From Prevotella communis (GTDB lineage: Bacteria > Bacteroidota > Bacteroidia > Bacteroidales > Bacteroidaceae), in NCBI RefSeq assembly GCF_022024115.1, contig NZ_CP091792.1:496001-560000 (forward strand): a DNA stretch of 64,000 nucleotides, written 5' to 3'. Below, piece after piece: positions 8,186-16,988 of the stretch. The notes beneath the pieces are model-generated. The model saw only the letters and a program-made list of their open reading frames with translations. It was not told where the DNA came from and made no database searches. Position 1 is the stretch's first letter, and the number at the start of each line of letters is the position of its first letter. The position numbers and the translations under genes are program-made.

Positions 8186-10054
8186 GTTTATGCTCACGCC
8201 GCCCATGAAAGTGGCACGAGGCATGGGATAGCCTGCGTTGATTTCATACTTCTGTGCCAGTAGGTTCTCTCCGCGTGCCCAGAGGCTTACATTCTTCAAG
8301 GCTGCATAGCTGATGCTGGCATTCAGGAGCCTGAAATCTTCCTTAGTTTCTTTTGCGCCTACTTCAGTATAGAGGTTTTCTATATGCTGTAATCCGAGGG
8401 TGGCAGCCCACTTGTCTTTGTGGAAGTCGACGCCTACATAGAAAGTTGCTTCAGGAGCTGCGATAATCTTATTCTTCATGTGCAGGTATGAGGAGTTGGC
8501 ATGGATATTGAGGTATGGGTTGATAGGACAACTGGCTTCCGCTTCGACACCCCAGTTTTCTATCTCTCCTGTGTTCATGAAGCGCTTACCTCCGCTGACA
8601 GGCATTTGCTGAATGATGTTGCTGCCCTTGATGTAGAAGGCATTGATGCCGTAGGTATAGCCGTCGTCTATGCGATGACGCCAACCTAACTCATAGTTCA
8701 TCAGACGCTCAGCATTCAGGTCGGCATTCTTCGTCCCAAAAAGGTACATCTCTCGAATGGTAGGATTACGGAAACCTTTGCTTACCGTAGCTTTCAGTTC
8801 TCCGTTATCCATCGGTCTTACAACAAGACCTCCCTGTGGAATCCATTCTGTACCAGCTTGGGAATGGTTGTCCAGACGCACCCCGGCATCAAGAGTCAGC
8901 CAGTCGGTGAGGTCTTGGCAGACATCTATGTAACCGGCAATTTCGTTCTCACGCTTGTTGACCATAGCTGCCAAGTCCTCGCCTGTAGCCATCACCTGGT
9001 TCCAGGCCTTGCCGTAGATATGCTGATAGTCAAGGCCAATAGTTAGACGATTTCCCTTGAAGAGGTGTGCGTTCTGATACCAGGTTATGCCCATCAGTGC
9101 ATCCTCTGAGCGGAAATAGTTGGTCTTTGCGGGAGCCGTTGGCGCGTGTCCATCATTGATTTTGTGATTGCCAAAGGTATAGTATAGACTTAGTCCGCCA
9201 TTTGTCTTCCCATAGTTATTCGTTACGCCAACAGAGGCAATGCCACGTGTAATCCATTGGTCGGCATCCACGAGTGGAGCTGCTGTTGAACCTGGATAGG
9301 AGGCAATAAAACGTGTCAGTTCTATATCGGCAGATACGTTCCAGTTTGTATGAAGGTCGTAGCCAAGCTTTGCCATTCCGCCAAACTGCTCAAACCCCAT
9401 GTCGGGACGGTGGTTGTCTGTACGGTTATACTGTGCGGCAACGGTTGACGAGAAACGTCCTAAGCGTATCTGGTTGGATGCTTCAGTCTGGATGGTACCA
9501 TAGCTGCCTGCACCTAAGGTGACGTTGGTATTAATACCGTCTTTCTTTGCCTGACGGGTCACGATATTGATAACACCCCCCATGGCATTCGAACCGTATA
9601 GTACCGATGCAGGGCCACGCAGAATTTCAATGCGTTCAGCCATAAGCGCTTGATAACTGTCTGCAATAGTATGTCCAAAGAGCCCCTGATAGTGGGGATG
9701 TCCGTCGATAAGTACCATCATCTGTCCGGCACCACTCTCTGCCGTACCACTGCTGATGCCGCGTACATTGATAGCTCCAGAGCTGCCACCACTTACACCA
9801 TAGCCCATCATACCCCGACTAGTCACGAATAGTCCAGGCACCTCGCGCATCACCGTTGGCAGGATGCTCGGCTGGTGCTCTGCCGTCAGTTGGTCTCGTT
9901 TGATAACAGTCACCGTCATAGGCAGATGACGGATATCTGTGGCACTCCTTGTACCGGTGACGACAACTTCATTCAGTGAGAGTGAGTCTGCCACTTCTGC
10001 CGACATCATTGTGCAGGCAGATGTAGCGATGAGTAGAGTCAGTAATCTTTTCAT
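8180..10054 (-). CDS. TonB-dependent outer-membrane receptor
   Basis: Protein of 624 aa with a signal peptide (MKRLLTLLIATSACTMMSA), a plug domain (about 25-150: LSLNEVVVTGTRSATDIRHLP, RGPASVLYGSNAMGGVINIVTR) and a 22-strand-type barrel ending in aromatic F (GGVSINF). The VVVTGTR segment is a TonB-box-like motif. Size and plug resemble the BtuB/heme/vitamin receptor class rather than SusC, which is about 1000 aa and has an N-terminal carboxypeptidase-like domain. Downstream in the same operon is an ECF S component, favouring a vitamin or metal complex as substrate. The upstream outer-membrane gene ends 65 bp before the start with no terminator in between, so all may be one transcript from the LacI gene. 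Confidence 0.92.
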   Translation of the reverse strand: MKRLLTLLIATSACTMMSAEVADSLSLNEVVVTGTRSATDIRHLPMTVTVIKRDQLTAEHQPSILPTVMREVPGLFVTSRGMMGYGVSGGSSGAINVRGISSGTAESGAGQMMVLIDGHPHYQGLFGHTIADSYQALMAERIEILRGPASVLYGSNAMGGVINIVTRQAKKDGINTNVTLGAGSYGTIQTEASNQIRLGRFSSTVAAQYNRTDNHRPDMGFEQFGGMAKLGYDLHTNWNVSADIELTRFIASYPGSTAAPLVDADQWITRGIASVGVTNNYGKTNGGLSLYYTFGNHKINDGHAPTAPAKTNYFRSEDALMGITWYQNAHLFKGNRLTIGLDYQHIYGKAWNQVMATGEDLAAMVNKRENEIAGYIDVCQDLTDWLTLDAGVRLDNHSQAGTEWIPQGGLVVRPMDNGELKATVSKGFRNPTIREMYLFGTKNADLNAERLMNYELGWRHRIDDGYTYGINAFYIKGSNIIQQMPVSGGKRFMNTGEIENWGVEAEASCPINPYLNIHANSSYLHMKNKIIAAPEATFYVGVDFHKDKWAATLGLQHIENLYTEVGAKETKEDFRLLNASISYAALKNVSLWARGENLLAQKYEINAGYPMPRATFMGGVSINF

Positions 10055-10119
10055 TATTTCTTGGTTTCTTTCAATGTAATAACGTTAATAATCTGGTTTT
10101 ATTTTTGTGTGAGTGGTGT

Positions 10120-13017
10120 TTATCTGCCACGACGGTCGTTGTTGCCCCATTTCTTGTCATAGCGGCCTTCTGTATCAACCTTGCCTCCAAACATGTTCAG
10201 ACGGTAGCGCACGTGGAGCATTGCATACGAGTTGATGCTGTTATAGCGAGTGTCACTACGTCCATTGGCGTTCACCCAGCGCTCATAGTTGGACTGCTGT
10301 CCTAACAGGTCGTAGAAGTTGAGGGCTACCACAAGTGTCTTAGTCTTGAGGAAGGACTTTGATACCTGACCGTTCCAGATCAGTTCGTTCGTATTTGATG
10401 ACGGGTCGTTAAAACCTCTGCGACTATTCTCGTGGAGATTGGTGGAGATCTCAAAACCACTGGGCAGGCGTACCATCATCTGTCCTCCGTAACTGAAACG
10501 CCAGGTGTCGAGATTGGCCGAGGGCTGCAGCTCGTTGCGGGAGTGCTGATAGTTCACGTTACCATCGAGCGTTACCTCTAACCAGTCATTGCGGAAACTG
10601 ACATTCAGACGTTGGTTCACATTGGTGGTCTTTGTGGTGTTCTTTGCTGCGTCGGCTTGGTTCTGTGCCACATAGCTCACGTAGTTGTTATATCTCAGAC
10701 GCGTGTCACTACCCATATTCCAATGGGCAGCGCTGTCGATAGCTGTGCTGAAGTTGAAACCACCGTCAGCGTTCCAGTTACCATTGATATTCTCTGGACG
10801 TGAGGTGCTACCACCTGTCTCTGCATTATAGCGTACAAGGTTTGAGATGGAGTTGCGGATATGGCGGTAGTTGCCGAAGAGTACGAAACTGCGTTTGTAT
10901 TTCTGGATATAATTGCTATAATAGGCATTCAGCGAGTTCGTGAATTGTGGTTTCAATCCAGGATTACCTTGCGTGATGTAAAGTGGGTTGGAGTCGTCGG
11001 TAATGTCGAGCAATTGCGTGATGTCTGGCTGTCGGGTGTCGCCGCGATAGGTCAGACGGATAGACTCCTGGTCGCTGAAGTTATAGTGGAAATCCAGTGT
11101 CGGCGTGAAGTTGATAACGTTACGGATGGTGTCAACATAAATGCCGCGGTAGTCCTGAACGAAATTTGAGTGTTGAGGCTGTATCAGGAAACCGATGTTG
11201 TAGTCGTACTCCTTCTGCCAGTGACGCAGGGTCAGGCGGATATTGTGCGTGTAGTTCTTGTATTCAGAGTAGCGACTGAGGTTCTTGTCGAGCTGAGCAT
11301 CCATCATCTCTTGGTCAAAACTGCCAATCCATGGATTCCAGTCGCGATACTCCGGCACGATACCAGTGAAGGGATTCTGGGTAAGGCGTGAGAAATCGTA
11401 TGTCTGACGATCGCTCTTATTCTGACTATAGCGCAGTTCATAGTTGGCCTGCAGATGAGCGCCCTCCCAGAGTGGCTCACTATAGAGGGCGCTGAGCACG
11501 TAACCCTTGTTGTCGCTGGGTGTGGTGTTATAGCGGGCTGTGAAATATGTCGAGTCCTGTCCGGCTTGATTCTTGACACGATGCAGGAAAACCTCATTAT
11601 TGGATGCGTTGCGATTCTCGTTATCGCCTATAGAGCCTTCTACACGTAATGTGATATTACGGCCGCGTGGGTTCAGACGTCTGTAAAACTGGAACATTGC
11701 CCAGGCATTCTTGTTCTCCCCATAGCTGAGGCTGGCACCATGATTATGGTTCACAAGATAAGGATAGAGTGGGGATGTAGGGTCATGGATATCATCTAAT
11801 GGATCGTTAGCATATAGGTAAGGATCGTCGCTGAAAGTGGCATTGGATGAGGTTGAAGTACCATCACTGGTTCCCATGCTGCCGTTGGCGCGCATCAGCA
11901 GGTTGGTCAGCGAGTCGGGCTTCCACTCCACGCGGAAATTTCCGTTCCAGTTGTCGCTACGTGACAATTGCTTCGAGTAGCTGTTGCTGAATGTACGATA
12001 GGAGTCGCTATAGAAATTCTCACTGGCATTCTCGTTCATATTATCGCCGTCACGATGGTTCCAGCGTACGGAGCCATCCATCTTCAGCTTCTCTCCGTCG
12101 TCATAATTGAAGTTGGCACCTAGTGTCTTACGGGCATTCAGTCCGCGACGGTTCCACCATCCGGCATTCTCTTCCTTGTTGTTGAAATTGCCCATTATCA
12201 TGATTCGGGTCTTGTCCGTAAAACTACTTCCCATGCCGCGTGAGGCATAGCGATGGTGCGTTCCTCCTGCTAGGTCGAGGTTGGTCATGTAACCACGGTT
12301 CATTCCTTTCTTGATGGTAAAGTCGAGCACGGTCTCCTTGTTGCCGTCTTCAATACCTGTGATTCGGGCTTGGTCGCTTTGCTGATCATAGAACTTCACG
12401 CTCTGTATGATTGAGACTGGCAGGTTCTTCAGTGCCGTCTCTACATCGCCGAGCATAAACTCCTTGCCATCGACCAGAATTTTCTCAATCTTTTTGCCGT
12501 TGACGGTGATGTTTCCGTCTTCGTCAACCTCTGCACCGGGCATGCGCTTAATGAGTTCTTCGATGGGTGAACCTTCGGGAGTGCGATATGCATCGGGATT
12601 ATATACCAGTGTGTCTTTCCTCACTACGACCTGTGCTGCACGACCTGTGACAACAGCCTCCTTCAGTAATACGGCATCTGACGACAAAAGAAGGTCGCCT
12701 AACTCAATGCTTTGATTACGTCGTAGTGTCACCTCGCGTTGTATGGACTGATAGCCTATCGATGAAATCTTCAGTTTATAGATACCGTTTGTCGGCGCCT
12801 GGATAGAGAAATGACCTCGAATGTCGGATACGGTACCACCGACGAAGGTGGAGTCTCGTTGGCGGAATAATTGTACGGTGGCTTGCATCATCGGTTCTTT
12901 TAATTCGGCATCCTGAATAGTACCACTGATAGTCAGACCTCTGTCTTCTGGCGATTGTGAAAAAGCGTTGAGGGCGAAAAAAGCCCAAAGTGTCAGTAAA
13001 ATTAAATAGTATCTCAT
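10120..13017 (-). CDS. Outer-membrane beta-barrel protein with N-terminal regulatory-like domain
   Basis: Protein of 965 aa: signal peptide (MRYYLILLTLWAFFALNAFS), carboxypeptidase-regulatory-like domain (about 28-110, DIRGHFSIQAPTNGIYKLKISSIGYQ), plug-like segment (about 120-230, SPIEELIKRMPGAEVDEDGNITVNGKKI) and a large barrel rich in Asn/Tyr/Arg (about 250-965). This is the outer membrane protein beta-barrel family (PF14905 type) that replaces classical TonB barrels in many Bacteroidota. The start codon overlaps the stop of the LacI-family gene by 4 bp (ATGA), so the regulator and the barrel are translationally coupled. The substrate cannot be read from the sequence. Confidence 0.87.
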   Translation of the reverse strand: MRYYLILLTLWAFFALNAFSQSPEDRGLTISGTIQDAELKEPMMQATVQLFRQRDSTFVGGTVSDIRGHFSIQAPTNGIYKLKISSIGYQSIQREVTLRRNQSIELGDLLLSSDAVLLKEAVVTGRAAQVVVRKDTLVYNPDAYRTPEGSPIEELIKRMPGAEVDEDGNITVNGKKIEKILVDGKEFMLGDVETALKNLPVSIIQSVKFYDQQSDQARITGIEDGNKETVLDFTIKKGMNRGYMTNLDLAGGTHHRYASRGMGSSFTDKTRIMIMGNFNNKEENAGWWNRRGLNARKTLGANFNYDDGEKLKMDGSVRWNHRDGDNMNENASENFYSDSYRTFSNSYSKQLSRSDNWNGNFRVEWKPDSLTNLLMRANGSMGTSDGTSTSSNATFSDDPYLYANDPLDDIHDPTSPLYPYLVNHNHGASLSYGENKNAWAMFQFYRRLNPRGRNITLRVEGSIGDNENRNASNNEVFLHRVKNQAGQDSTYFTARYNTTPSDNKGYVLSALYSEPLWEGAHLQANYELRYSQNKSDRQTYDFSRLTQNPFTGIVPEYRDWNPWIGSFDQEMMDAQLDKNLSRYSEYKNYTHNIRLTLRHWQKEYDYNIGFLIQPQHSNFVQDYRGIYVDTIRNVINFTPTLDFHYNFSDQESIRLTYRGDTRQPDITQLLDITDDSNPLYITQGNPGLKPQFTNSLNAYYSNYIQKYKRSFVLFGNYRHIRNSISNLVRYNAETGGSTSRPENINGNWNADGGFNFSTAIDSAAHWNMGSDTRLRYNNYVSYVAQNQADAAKNTTKTTNVNQRLNVSFRNDWLEVTLDGNVNYQHSRNELQPSANLDTWRFSYGGQMMVRLPSGFEISTNLHENSRRGFNDPSSNTNELIWNGQVSKSFLKTKTLVVALNFYDLLGQQSNYERWVNANGRSDTRYNSINSYAMLHVRYRLNMFGGKVDTEGRYDKKWGNNDRRGR

Positions 13018-14030
13018 TGTTTAGTCTTGTGTTGTTTTGTGCTGTCTCTTAATTCTAGGCGGGCTGTGACAACAACATGTTGTACACTGTCGTCGCCATT
13101 AATCTGGTCAAGGAGTAGGCGAAATGCTTTATTGCCTATCTCCCGGAGGTTTTGCTTAACGAAAGAAATACGTGGGTGTGACATCTCTGACACCCAGTCG
13201 CTTAAATAGCCGATAAGGGCAATTTCTTTTGGAATCTTCAGACCACGACTGGTGATGGCTTGTAGTGCTGAGATAGCCAGTAATCCGTGTGAGGCCAGTA
13301 TTGCATCAGGTGGCTCTGGCAGACTCAATAATTCCATGGTGTCTGTAAGACCTGAGTTGAAACTGATATGATGACACTTTACCAGTTCTGGACGTATGGG
13401 GATATTGTGCTCACGTAGTGCTTTTAGGTAACCGTGTTTACGGTCGGCAGTCTGTTTTACCTGGTTTAATCCACCTAAGAAGGCAATGTTTCTTGCGCCG
13501 CTTTCTATTAAGCAATTTGTTGCGTAGCAGGCAGACGTTACATCGTTAATCATGACAGATGAAATGTCTATATCTGCCACACGGTCGAAAAGTACAACAG
13601 GGATATTCGACTGGCGCAGTCGTTGCAAATGTGAGAAATCTGTTGTATCCTGCGACGCACAGATAATGATACCTTCAACATGCATATCGGTCAGCAACTC
13701 TATACAGTTTAGTTCGTTCTCGTAAGAGTCTTCTGTATCGGTAATGATGCTCATATATCCATATTTGCGTGCCTCTGCTTCAATACGTTTCACTATCTGT
13801 GCATAGTGGTTGAACGATATGTCGGGTACAACAATGCCTATTGTATGTGTTGTGTCATAACGGAGACTCGCGGCAAAAGGATTTGGGCGGTAGCCACCGT
13901 CTTCTGCCATTTGCTCAATCTTTTTCTTTAGCTCTGGACTGACGCCGTCGAGTCCTCTGAGTGCCCGGGACACAGTAGAGACATTAATTCCCAACTGCCG
14001 TGCTATATCCCGCTGTGAAATACGTTTCAT
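13014..14030 (-). CDS. LacI-family transcriptional regulator
   Basis: Protein of 338 aa. The N-terminal HTH is KRISQRDIARQLGINVSTVSRALRG (residues 2-26), followed by a periplasmic-binding-protein-like ligand domain (HTIGIVVPDISFNHYAQIVKRIE onward). It lies directly upstream of, and overlaps by 4 bp, the outer-membrane barrel gene, so it probably controls uptake of the barrel's substrate, most likely a carbohydrate in this family. GCAA/TTGC palindromes typical of LacI operators lie in the 258-bp region before its start, suggesting autoregulation. Confidence 0.9.
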   Translation of the reverse strand: MKRISQRDIARQLGINVSTVSRALRGLDGVSPELKKKIEQMAEDGGYRPNPFAASLRYDTTHTIGIVVPDISFNHYAQIVKRIEAEARKYGYMSIITDTEDSYENELNCIELLTDMHVEGIIICASQDTTDFSHLQRLRQSNIPVVLFDRVADIDISSVMINDVTSACYATNCLIESGARNIAFLGGLNQVKQTADRKHGYLKALREHNIPIRPELVKCHHISFNSGLTDTMELLSLPEPPDAILASHGLLAISALQAITSRGLKIPKEIALIGYLSDWVSEMSHPRISFVKQNLREIGNKAFRLLLDQINGDDSVQHVVVTARLELRDSTKQHKTKQ

Positions 14031-14049
14031 GTTAGTTCCTATTGCCGTA

Positions 14050-14057
14050 CAAAGTTA
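14050..14057 (-). promoter_or_regulatory. Possible proximal -7 element of the LacI gene
   Basis: TAACTTTG on the minus strand, 19 nt before the ATG at 14030. No convincing -33 element lies at the right distance, so this is weaker than the 14213 promoter. Confidence 0.4.
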
Positions 14058-14099
14058 TAGTTTTTCAGAAGAATTGATACGCAACAAACTGATTAAATG

Positions 14100-14119
14100 T
14101 TGCGCAACGCATTGCGTAA
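14100..14119. promoter_or_regulatory. LacI-type operator candidate 1
   Basis: TTGCGCAACGCATTGCGTAA: overlapping palindromes centred on GC/CG (TTGCGCAA and GCAACGCATTGC). It lies in the leader between the distal promoter (14213) and the LacI start codon. Confidence 0.5.
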
Positions 14120-14130
14120 TGCCCCAAAAT

Positions 14131-14164
14131 AGAAGCCACCTGCCTCAATGGCTGATGGCTTCTT
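14131..14164 (-). terminator. Hairpin between pepP and the LacI gene
   Basis: AGAAGCCA pairs with TGGCTTCT around a 17-nt loop, and is followed on the minus strand by ATTTTG. It could end the pepP transcript, but it lies downstream of the 14213 promoter, so it could also act as a leader hairpin for the LacI transcript. Confidence 0.45.
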
Positions 14165-14212
14165 ACTTAAAATAACTAAGCTATGTTGTCTTTTGCGTTG
14201 GTTTTGACAATG

Positions 14213-14242
14213 CAAAGATATGGTTTTTGCATTGATAACCAA
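14213..14242 (-). promoter_or_regulatory. Distal promoter of the LacI - outer-membrane barrel operon
   Basis: Minus strand: TTGG (14239-14242), 18-nt spacer, TATCTTTG (14213-14220), giving a leader of about 175 nt before the LacI ATG. Operator-like palindromes lie on both sides. Confidence 0.55.
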
Positions 14243-14262
14243 TACGTATAGAATAAATTCTA

Positions 14263-14280
14263 AACGCAAAGCGTTGCGTA
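14263..14280. promoter_or_regulatory. LacI-type operator candidate 2
   Basis: AACGCAAAGCGTTGCGTA, containing the inverted repeat AACGC/GCGTT around AAA. It lies about 20 bp upstream of the -33 element of the 14213 promoter and directly after the pepP stop codon, and shares the TTGCGT word with candidate 1. Confidence 0.5.
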
Positions 14281-14288
14281 GTTTTCCG

Positions 14289-16094
14289 TTATTTTTTGAG
14301 TGGTTCCGTAGCCTCTTTCAGCCATGCAACTTCTTCGGCCGATAAATGAGGAGATAAACGGTCGAAAACCATCTGGTGATAGTCGTTCAGCCATTGTATT
14401 TCTTCTGATGTCAGCATCTCAATGTTGATAGGAGCCTTGTCAATAGGACAGAGCGTAAGTGACTCGAATTGTAAGAATTTTCCGAACTCAGTTTCCATGT
14501 AAGGCACGATGAGAAGTGTATTCTCCGTACGTGCGCCATACTTTCCTGGCAGGTAGATGCCCGGTTCGTCGGTAATGGTCATACCGGCTACGAGTGGGGC
14601 AGGCTTCCATTCCATGCGGAACTGATGAGGGCCTTCATGTACATTCAGATAGGTACCCACACCATGACCTGTGCCATGCAGGTAGTTCAATCCCTCTCTC
14701 CACATATCCTTGCGGGCCAGGATATCTATCTGCGTACCACTGCTGCCACTGGGAAATTTACATAACTCTATCTGGATATGTCCTTTAAGCACCAGCGTAT
14801 ATATCTTCTTCTGCTCATCAGTCACAGGGCCAAGGGCGATGGTACGGGTAATGTCTGTTGTGCCGTCCAGATATTGTGCCCCACTATCGAGCAGGAGCAG
14901 TCCTTCCGGTTTCAATGGGATATCAGTCTCTGGTGTGGCCTCGTAATGAACAATGGCACCATGGGCTTGATATCCGGCTATGGTATCGAAGGAAATGTCA
15001 CGATACAGTGGCTGTTCGGCTCTGAGGGCAGTCAACTTTTGGTCGATACTTATCTCAGTCTGTCCACCAGCCTCAACCGCAGGTTTAAGCCATTTCAGGA
15101 ATTTTACCAGAGCAATACCATCCTTCAGCATCGCCCGACGGAATCCTGCAATCTCAGTCTCATTCTTTACTGTCTTCATCCGCTTTACAGGCGATTCAGC
15201 TTCAATAATTTGAGGTCTGGGATTTGAGGTTTGAGGCTTAAGATTTACCACTTGGTATAACGTATAGTTCACCTCATCGGGATCGAGCAGGATATTGTAC
15301 TCAAAGTAGTCCTTTAGACCTTTACCCACGTTCTCGTAATCATCAACGCCGATGCCCTCAGCTTGCAGATAGGCCGAAACCTCAGCTGTCAGTTTTTCCT
15401 TGTTGACAAAGAGTGTTGTTGTGTTGGATGAGATGAGCAGGTAACTTACAAAGACGGGGTTGCAATGAACATCCGTACCACGAAGGTTGAGCGTCCAGGC
15501 AATATCATCGAGGGCAGACATCAACATACCGTCTGCATGTTGCTGGCGCAAGGCTCTTCGGATACGGGCGAGTTTGTCGTGCGTGGTCTCTCCTGCATAT
15601 TCCATGGGGAATATCTCCACGGGATTCTGAGGAATAACAGGACGGTCTGTCCATATCTGTTTCAGTGGATCCAGATTCGTACGAAGGGTGATGCCTCCCT
15701 GATGACGCAGCTCGGCAATCAGTTCCTTTACGGCATTGGCAGAAGAACACGTGCCGTCTAGTCCTACTTCTGCGCCTGCTTCACATTCTTTGCCCAGCCA
15801 TTCGGCAATAGTCGGTGTCCCTTCAATCTTCAACTTCATCAGTTGAAACTCTGAGCCTTTCAGTTGTTCCTCTGCTGCAATGAAATAGCGGGAGTCAGTC
15901 CAAAGGGCGGCACTCTTCATGGTGACTACTGCGGTACCTGCCGAACCGTTGAATCCACTGATAAATTCGCGTCCTTTCCAGTGATCAGGGATATACTCGC
16001 CTTGGTGTGGATCAGTACTGGGAAAAATGAATGCAGCCAAATGTTCACGACTCATGATTTCGCGAAGGGCTGCTAGTCGTTGTGATATTGTCAT
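14289..16094 (-). CDS. pepP: Aminopeptidase P family protein (Xaa-Pro aminopeptidase, M24B)
   Basis: Cytoplasmic metallopeptidase of 601 aa that removes an N-terminal residue preceding proline. It has the three-domain layout of the long aminopeptidase P form: two creatinase-like N-terminal domains (1 to about 310) and the pita-bread M24 domain (about 315-530), with metal ligands in LLLDSGAQYLDGTTDITR (two Asp), GTGHGVG (His), TITDEPGIY (Glu) and ARTENTLLI (Glu), plus a short C-terminal region. It is the last gene of the HypD operon, 57 bp after the activase gene, and that gap carries an octamer repeat. A Pro/Gln-rich linker (LKPQTSNPRPQIIEAESP) before the catalytic domain is encoded by a heptamer tract. 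In this operon it would free imino-acid-containing peptides. Confidence 0.93.
   Translation of the reverse strand: MTISQRLAALREIMSREHLAAFIFPSTDPHQGEYIPDHWKGREFISGFNGSAGTAVVTMKSAALWTDSRYFIAAEEQLKGSEFQLMKLKIEGTPTIAEWLGKECEAGAEVGLDGTCSSANAVKELIAELRHQGGITLRTNLDPLKQIWTDRPVIPQNPVEIFPMEYAGETTHDKLARIRRALRQQHADGMLMSALDDIAWTLNLRGTDVHCNPVFVSYLLISSNTTTLFVNKEKLTAEVSAYLQAEGIGVDDYENVGKGLKDYFEYNILLDPDEVNYTLYQVVNLKPQTSNPRPQIIEAESPVKRMKTVKNETEIAGFRRAMLKDGIALVKFLKWLKPAVEAGGQTEISIDQKLTALRAEQPLYRDISFDTIAGYQAHGAIVHYEATPETDIPLKPEGLLLLDSGAQYLDGTTDITRTIALGPVTDEQKKIYTLVLKGHIQIELCKFPSGSSGTQIDILARKDMWREGLNYLHGTGHGVGTYLNVHEGPHQFRMEWKPAPLVAGMTITDEPGIYLPGKYGARTENTLLIVPYMETEFGKFLQFESLTLCPIDKAPINIEMLTSEEIQWLNDYHQMVFDRLSPHLSAEEVAWLKEATEPLKK
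15205..15246 (-). repeat. Heptamer tract inside pepP
   Basis: Six 7-bp units on the plus strand: ATAATTT, GAGGTCT, GGGATTT, GAGGTTT, GAGGCTT, AAGATTT. It is translated in the linker between the N-terminal and catalytic domains of the aminopeptidase. Because 42 bp is a multiple of three the frame is kept. A related tract (AANCTCA type) lies before mdh at 21703. Confidence 0.8.
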
Positions 16095-16105
16095 TGTTTT
16101 TTCTT

Positions 16106-16137
16106 GTTGTTTCGTTATCTTGTTATTGCGTTATCTC
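16106..16137 (-). repeat. Octamer tract between the HypD activase and pepP genes
   Basis: On the coding (minus) strand: GAGATAAC, GCAATAAC, AAGATAAC, GAAACAAC, four 8-bp units of the GNNATAAC family, ending about 12 nt before the pepP ATG. The same family fills gaps at 37255, 47702, 53877 and 55129. Confidence 0.85.
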
Positions 16138-16151
16138 GGAAATCTGGGGCC

Positions 16152-16988
16152 TCAGCCTCCGATGATGACCTGCAGCCCTTGTGCCTCCAATTGCTGCTTA
16201 CAGCGTTCTAAGGTTTCTTCAGAAGGAGCTGCCATAGGATATCCTTTCGGATTAAAAATGCTTCCCATCCTGCGATGCTTGTCTTTTCCTACATCATGAT
16301 AAGGCAAGAGGTGGATGGGATGGGGAATGGATGAGAGGAATTGCGCTGTTGCCCCGATGTTTTCCTCATCCGCATTAATACCCTCTATCAGAGGTATGCG
16401 GATAGAGAATTGGGCCTGTCGCTCTGCCAGGTAACGGATGTTCTGCAGAATCAGTTCATTGCCAACACCTGTATAAAGCCGATGTTTGTCGCTATCCATC
16501 AGTTTCAAGTCTACGAGGAATAACTCACATTCGTTGGCGATGGCTTCTACGACCTCTTGTGGCGCATAAAGCGAGGTGTCAACAGTACGGTGGAAACCAC
16601 GTCGCCCCAGTTCCTTGAGAATCTCAAGCGAATATTCGGCATGCATCAGGGGTTCACCGCCACAGAGGGTGACCCCGCCACCGCTATCCTCCATGATGTC
16701 ACGCTCTTTCTCAATCTCGGTCATCAGCTCCTCCATTGTGTAGGCCCGTCCGCAAATCTCACGGGCCATTGTAGGACAGTCATCCACCTTGAATCCTGGT
16801 TCCAGGCAGGTGCCACAGCGGATACACTTAGATTGTTTGAAGAGCTCCTGTGGTTCTGCTGACCACGACTCAGGGTTATGGCACCACACACAGCGTAGTG
16901 GACAGCCCTTGAGGAAGATTGTTGTCCGAATGCCAGGACCATCATTGATGGCATAGCGCTTGATGTCAAAAATCAGATTAGAGGTCAT
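16152..16988 (-). CDS. Glycyl radical enzyme activase (activator of the HypD-like enzyme)
   Basis: Radical SAM protein of 278 aa from the ATG at 16988; the upstream TTG at 17006 is less likely. The radical SAM motif is C29, C33, C36 (GCPLRCVWCHNPES), preceded by YAINDGPGIRTTIF. After it comes an auxiliary iron-sulfur insert, C55, C58, C61, C71 and C79, one set of cysteines rather than the doubled ferredoxin motif common in glycerol-dehydratase-type activases. GGGVTLCGGEPL is the SAM-binding region. The gene overlaps the 3' end of the glycyl radical enzyme gene by 11 bp, so its partner is clear. It is distinct from the short PflA at 2217. Confidence 0.93.
   Translation of the reverse strand: MTSNLIFDIKRYAINDGPGIRTTIFLKGCPLRCVWCHNPESWSAEPQELFKQSKCIRCGTCLEPGFKVDDCPTMAREICGRAYTMEELMTEIEKERDIMEDSGGGVTLCGGEPLMHAEYSLEILKELGRRGFHRTVDTSLYAPQEVVEAIANECELFLVDLKLMDSDKHRLYTGVGNELILQNIRYLAERQAQFSIRIPLIEGINADEENIGATAQFLSSIPHPIHLLPYHDVGKDKHRRMGSIFNPKGYPMAAPSEETLERCKQQLEAQGLQVIIGG

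Noticed and set aside
8180..13017. SusC/SusD-type polysaccharide utilisation locus
   Set aside because: The 624-aa receptor lacks the SusC N-terminal domain, the 965-aa protein is a PF14905-type barrel, and no SusD-like lipoprotein gene is present.
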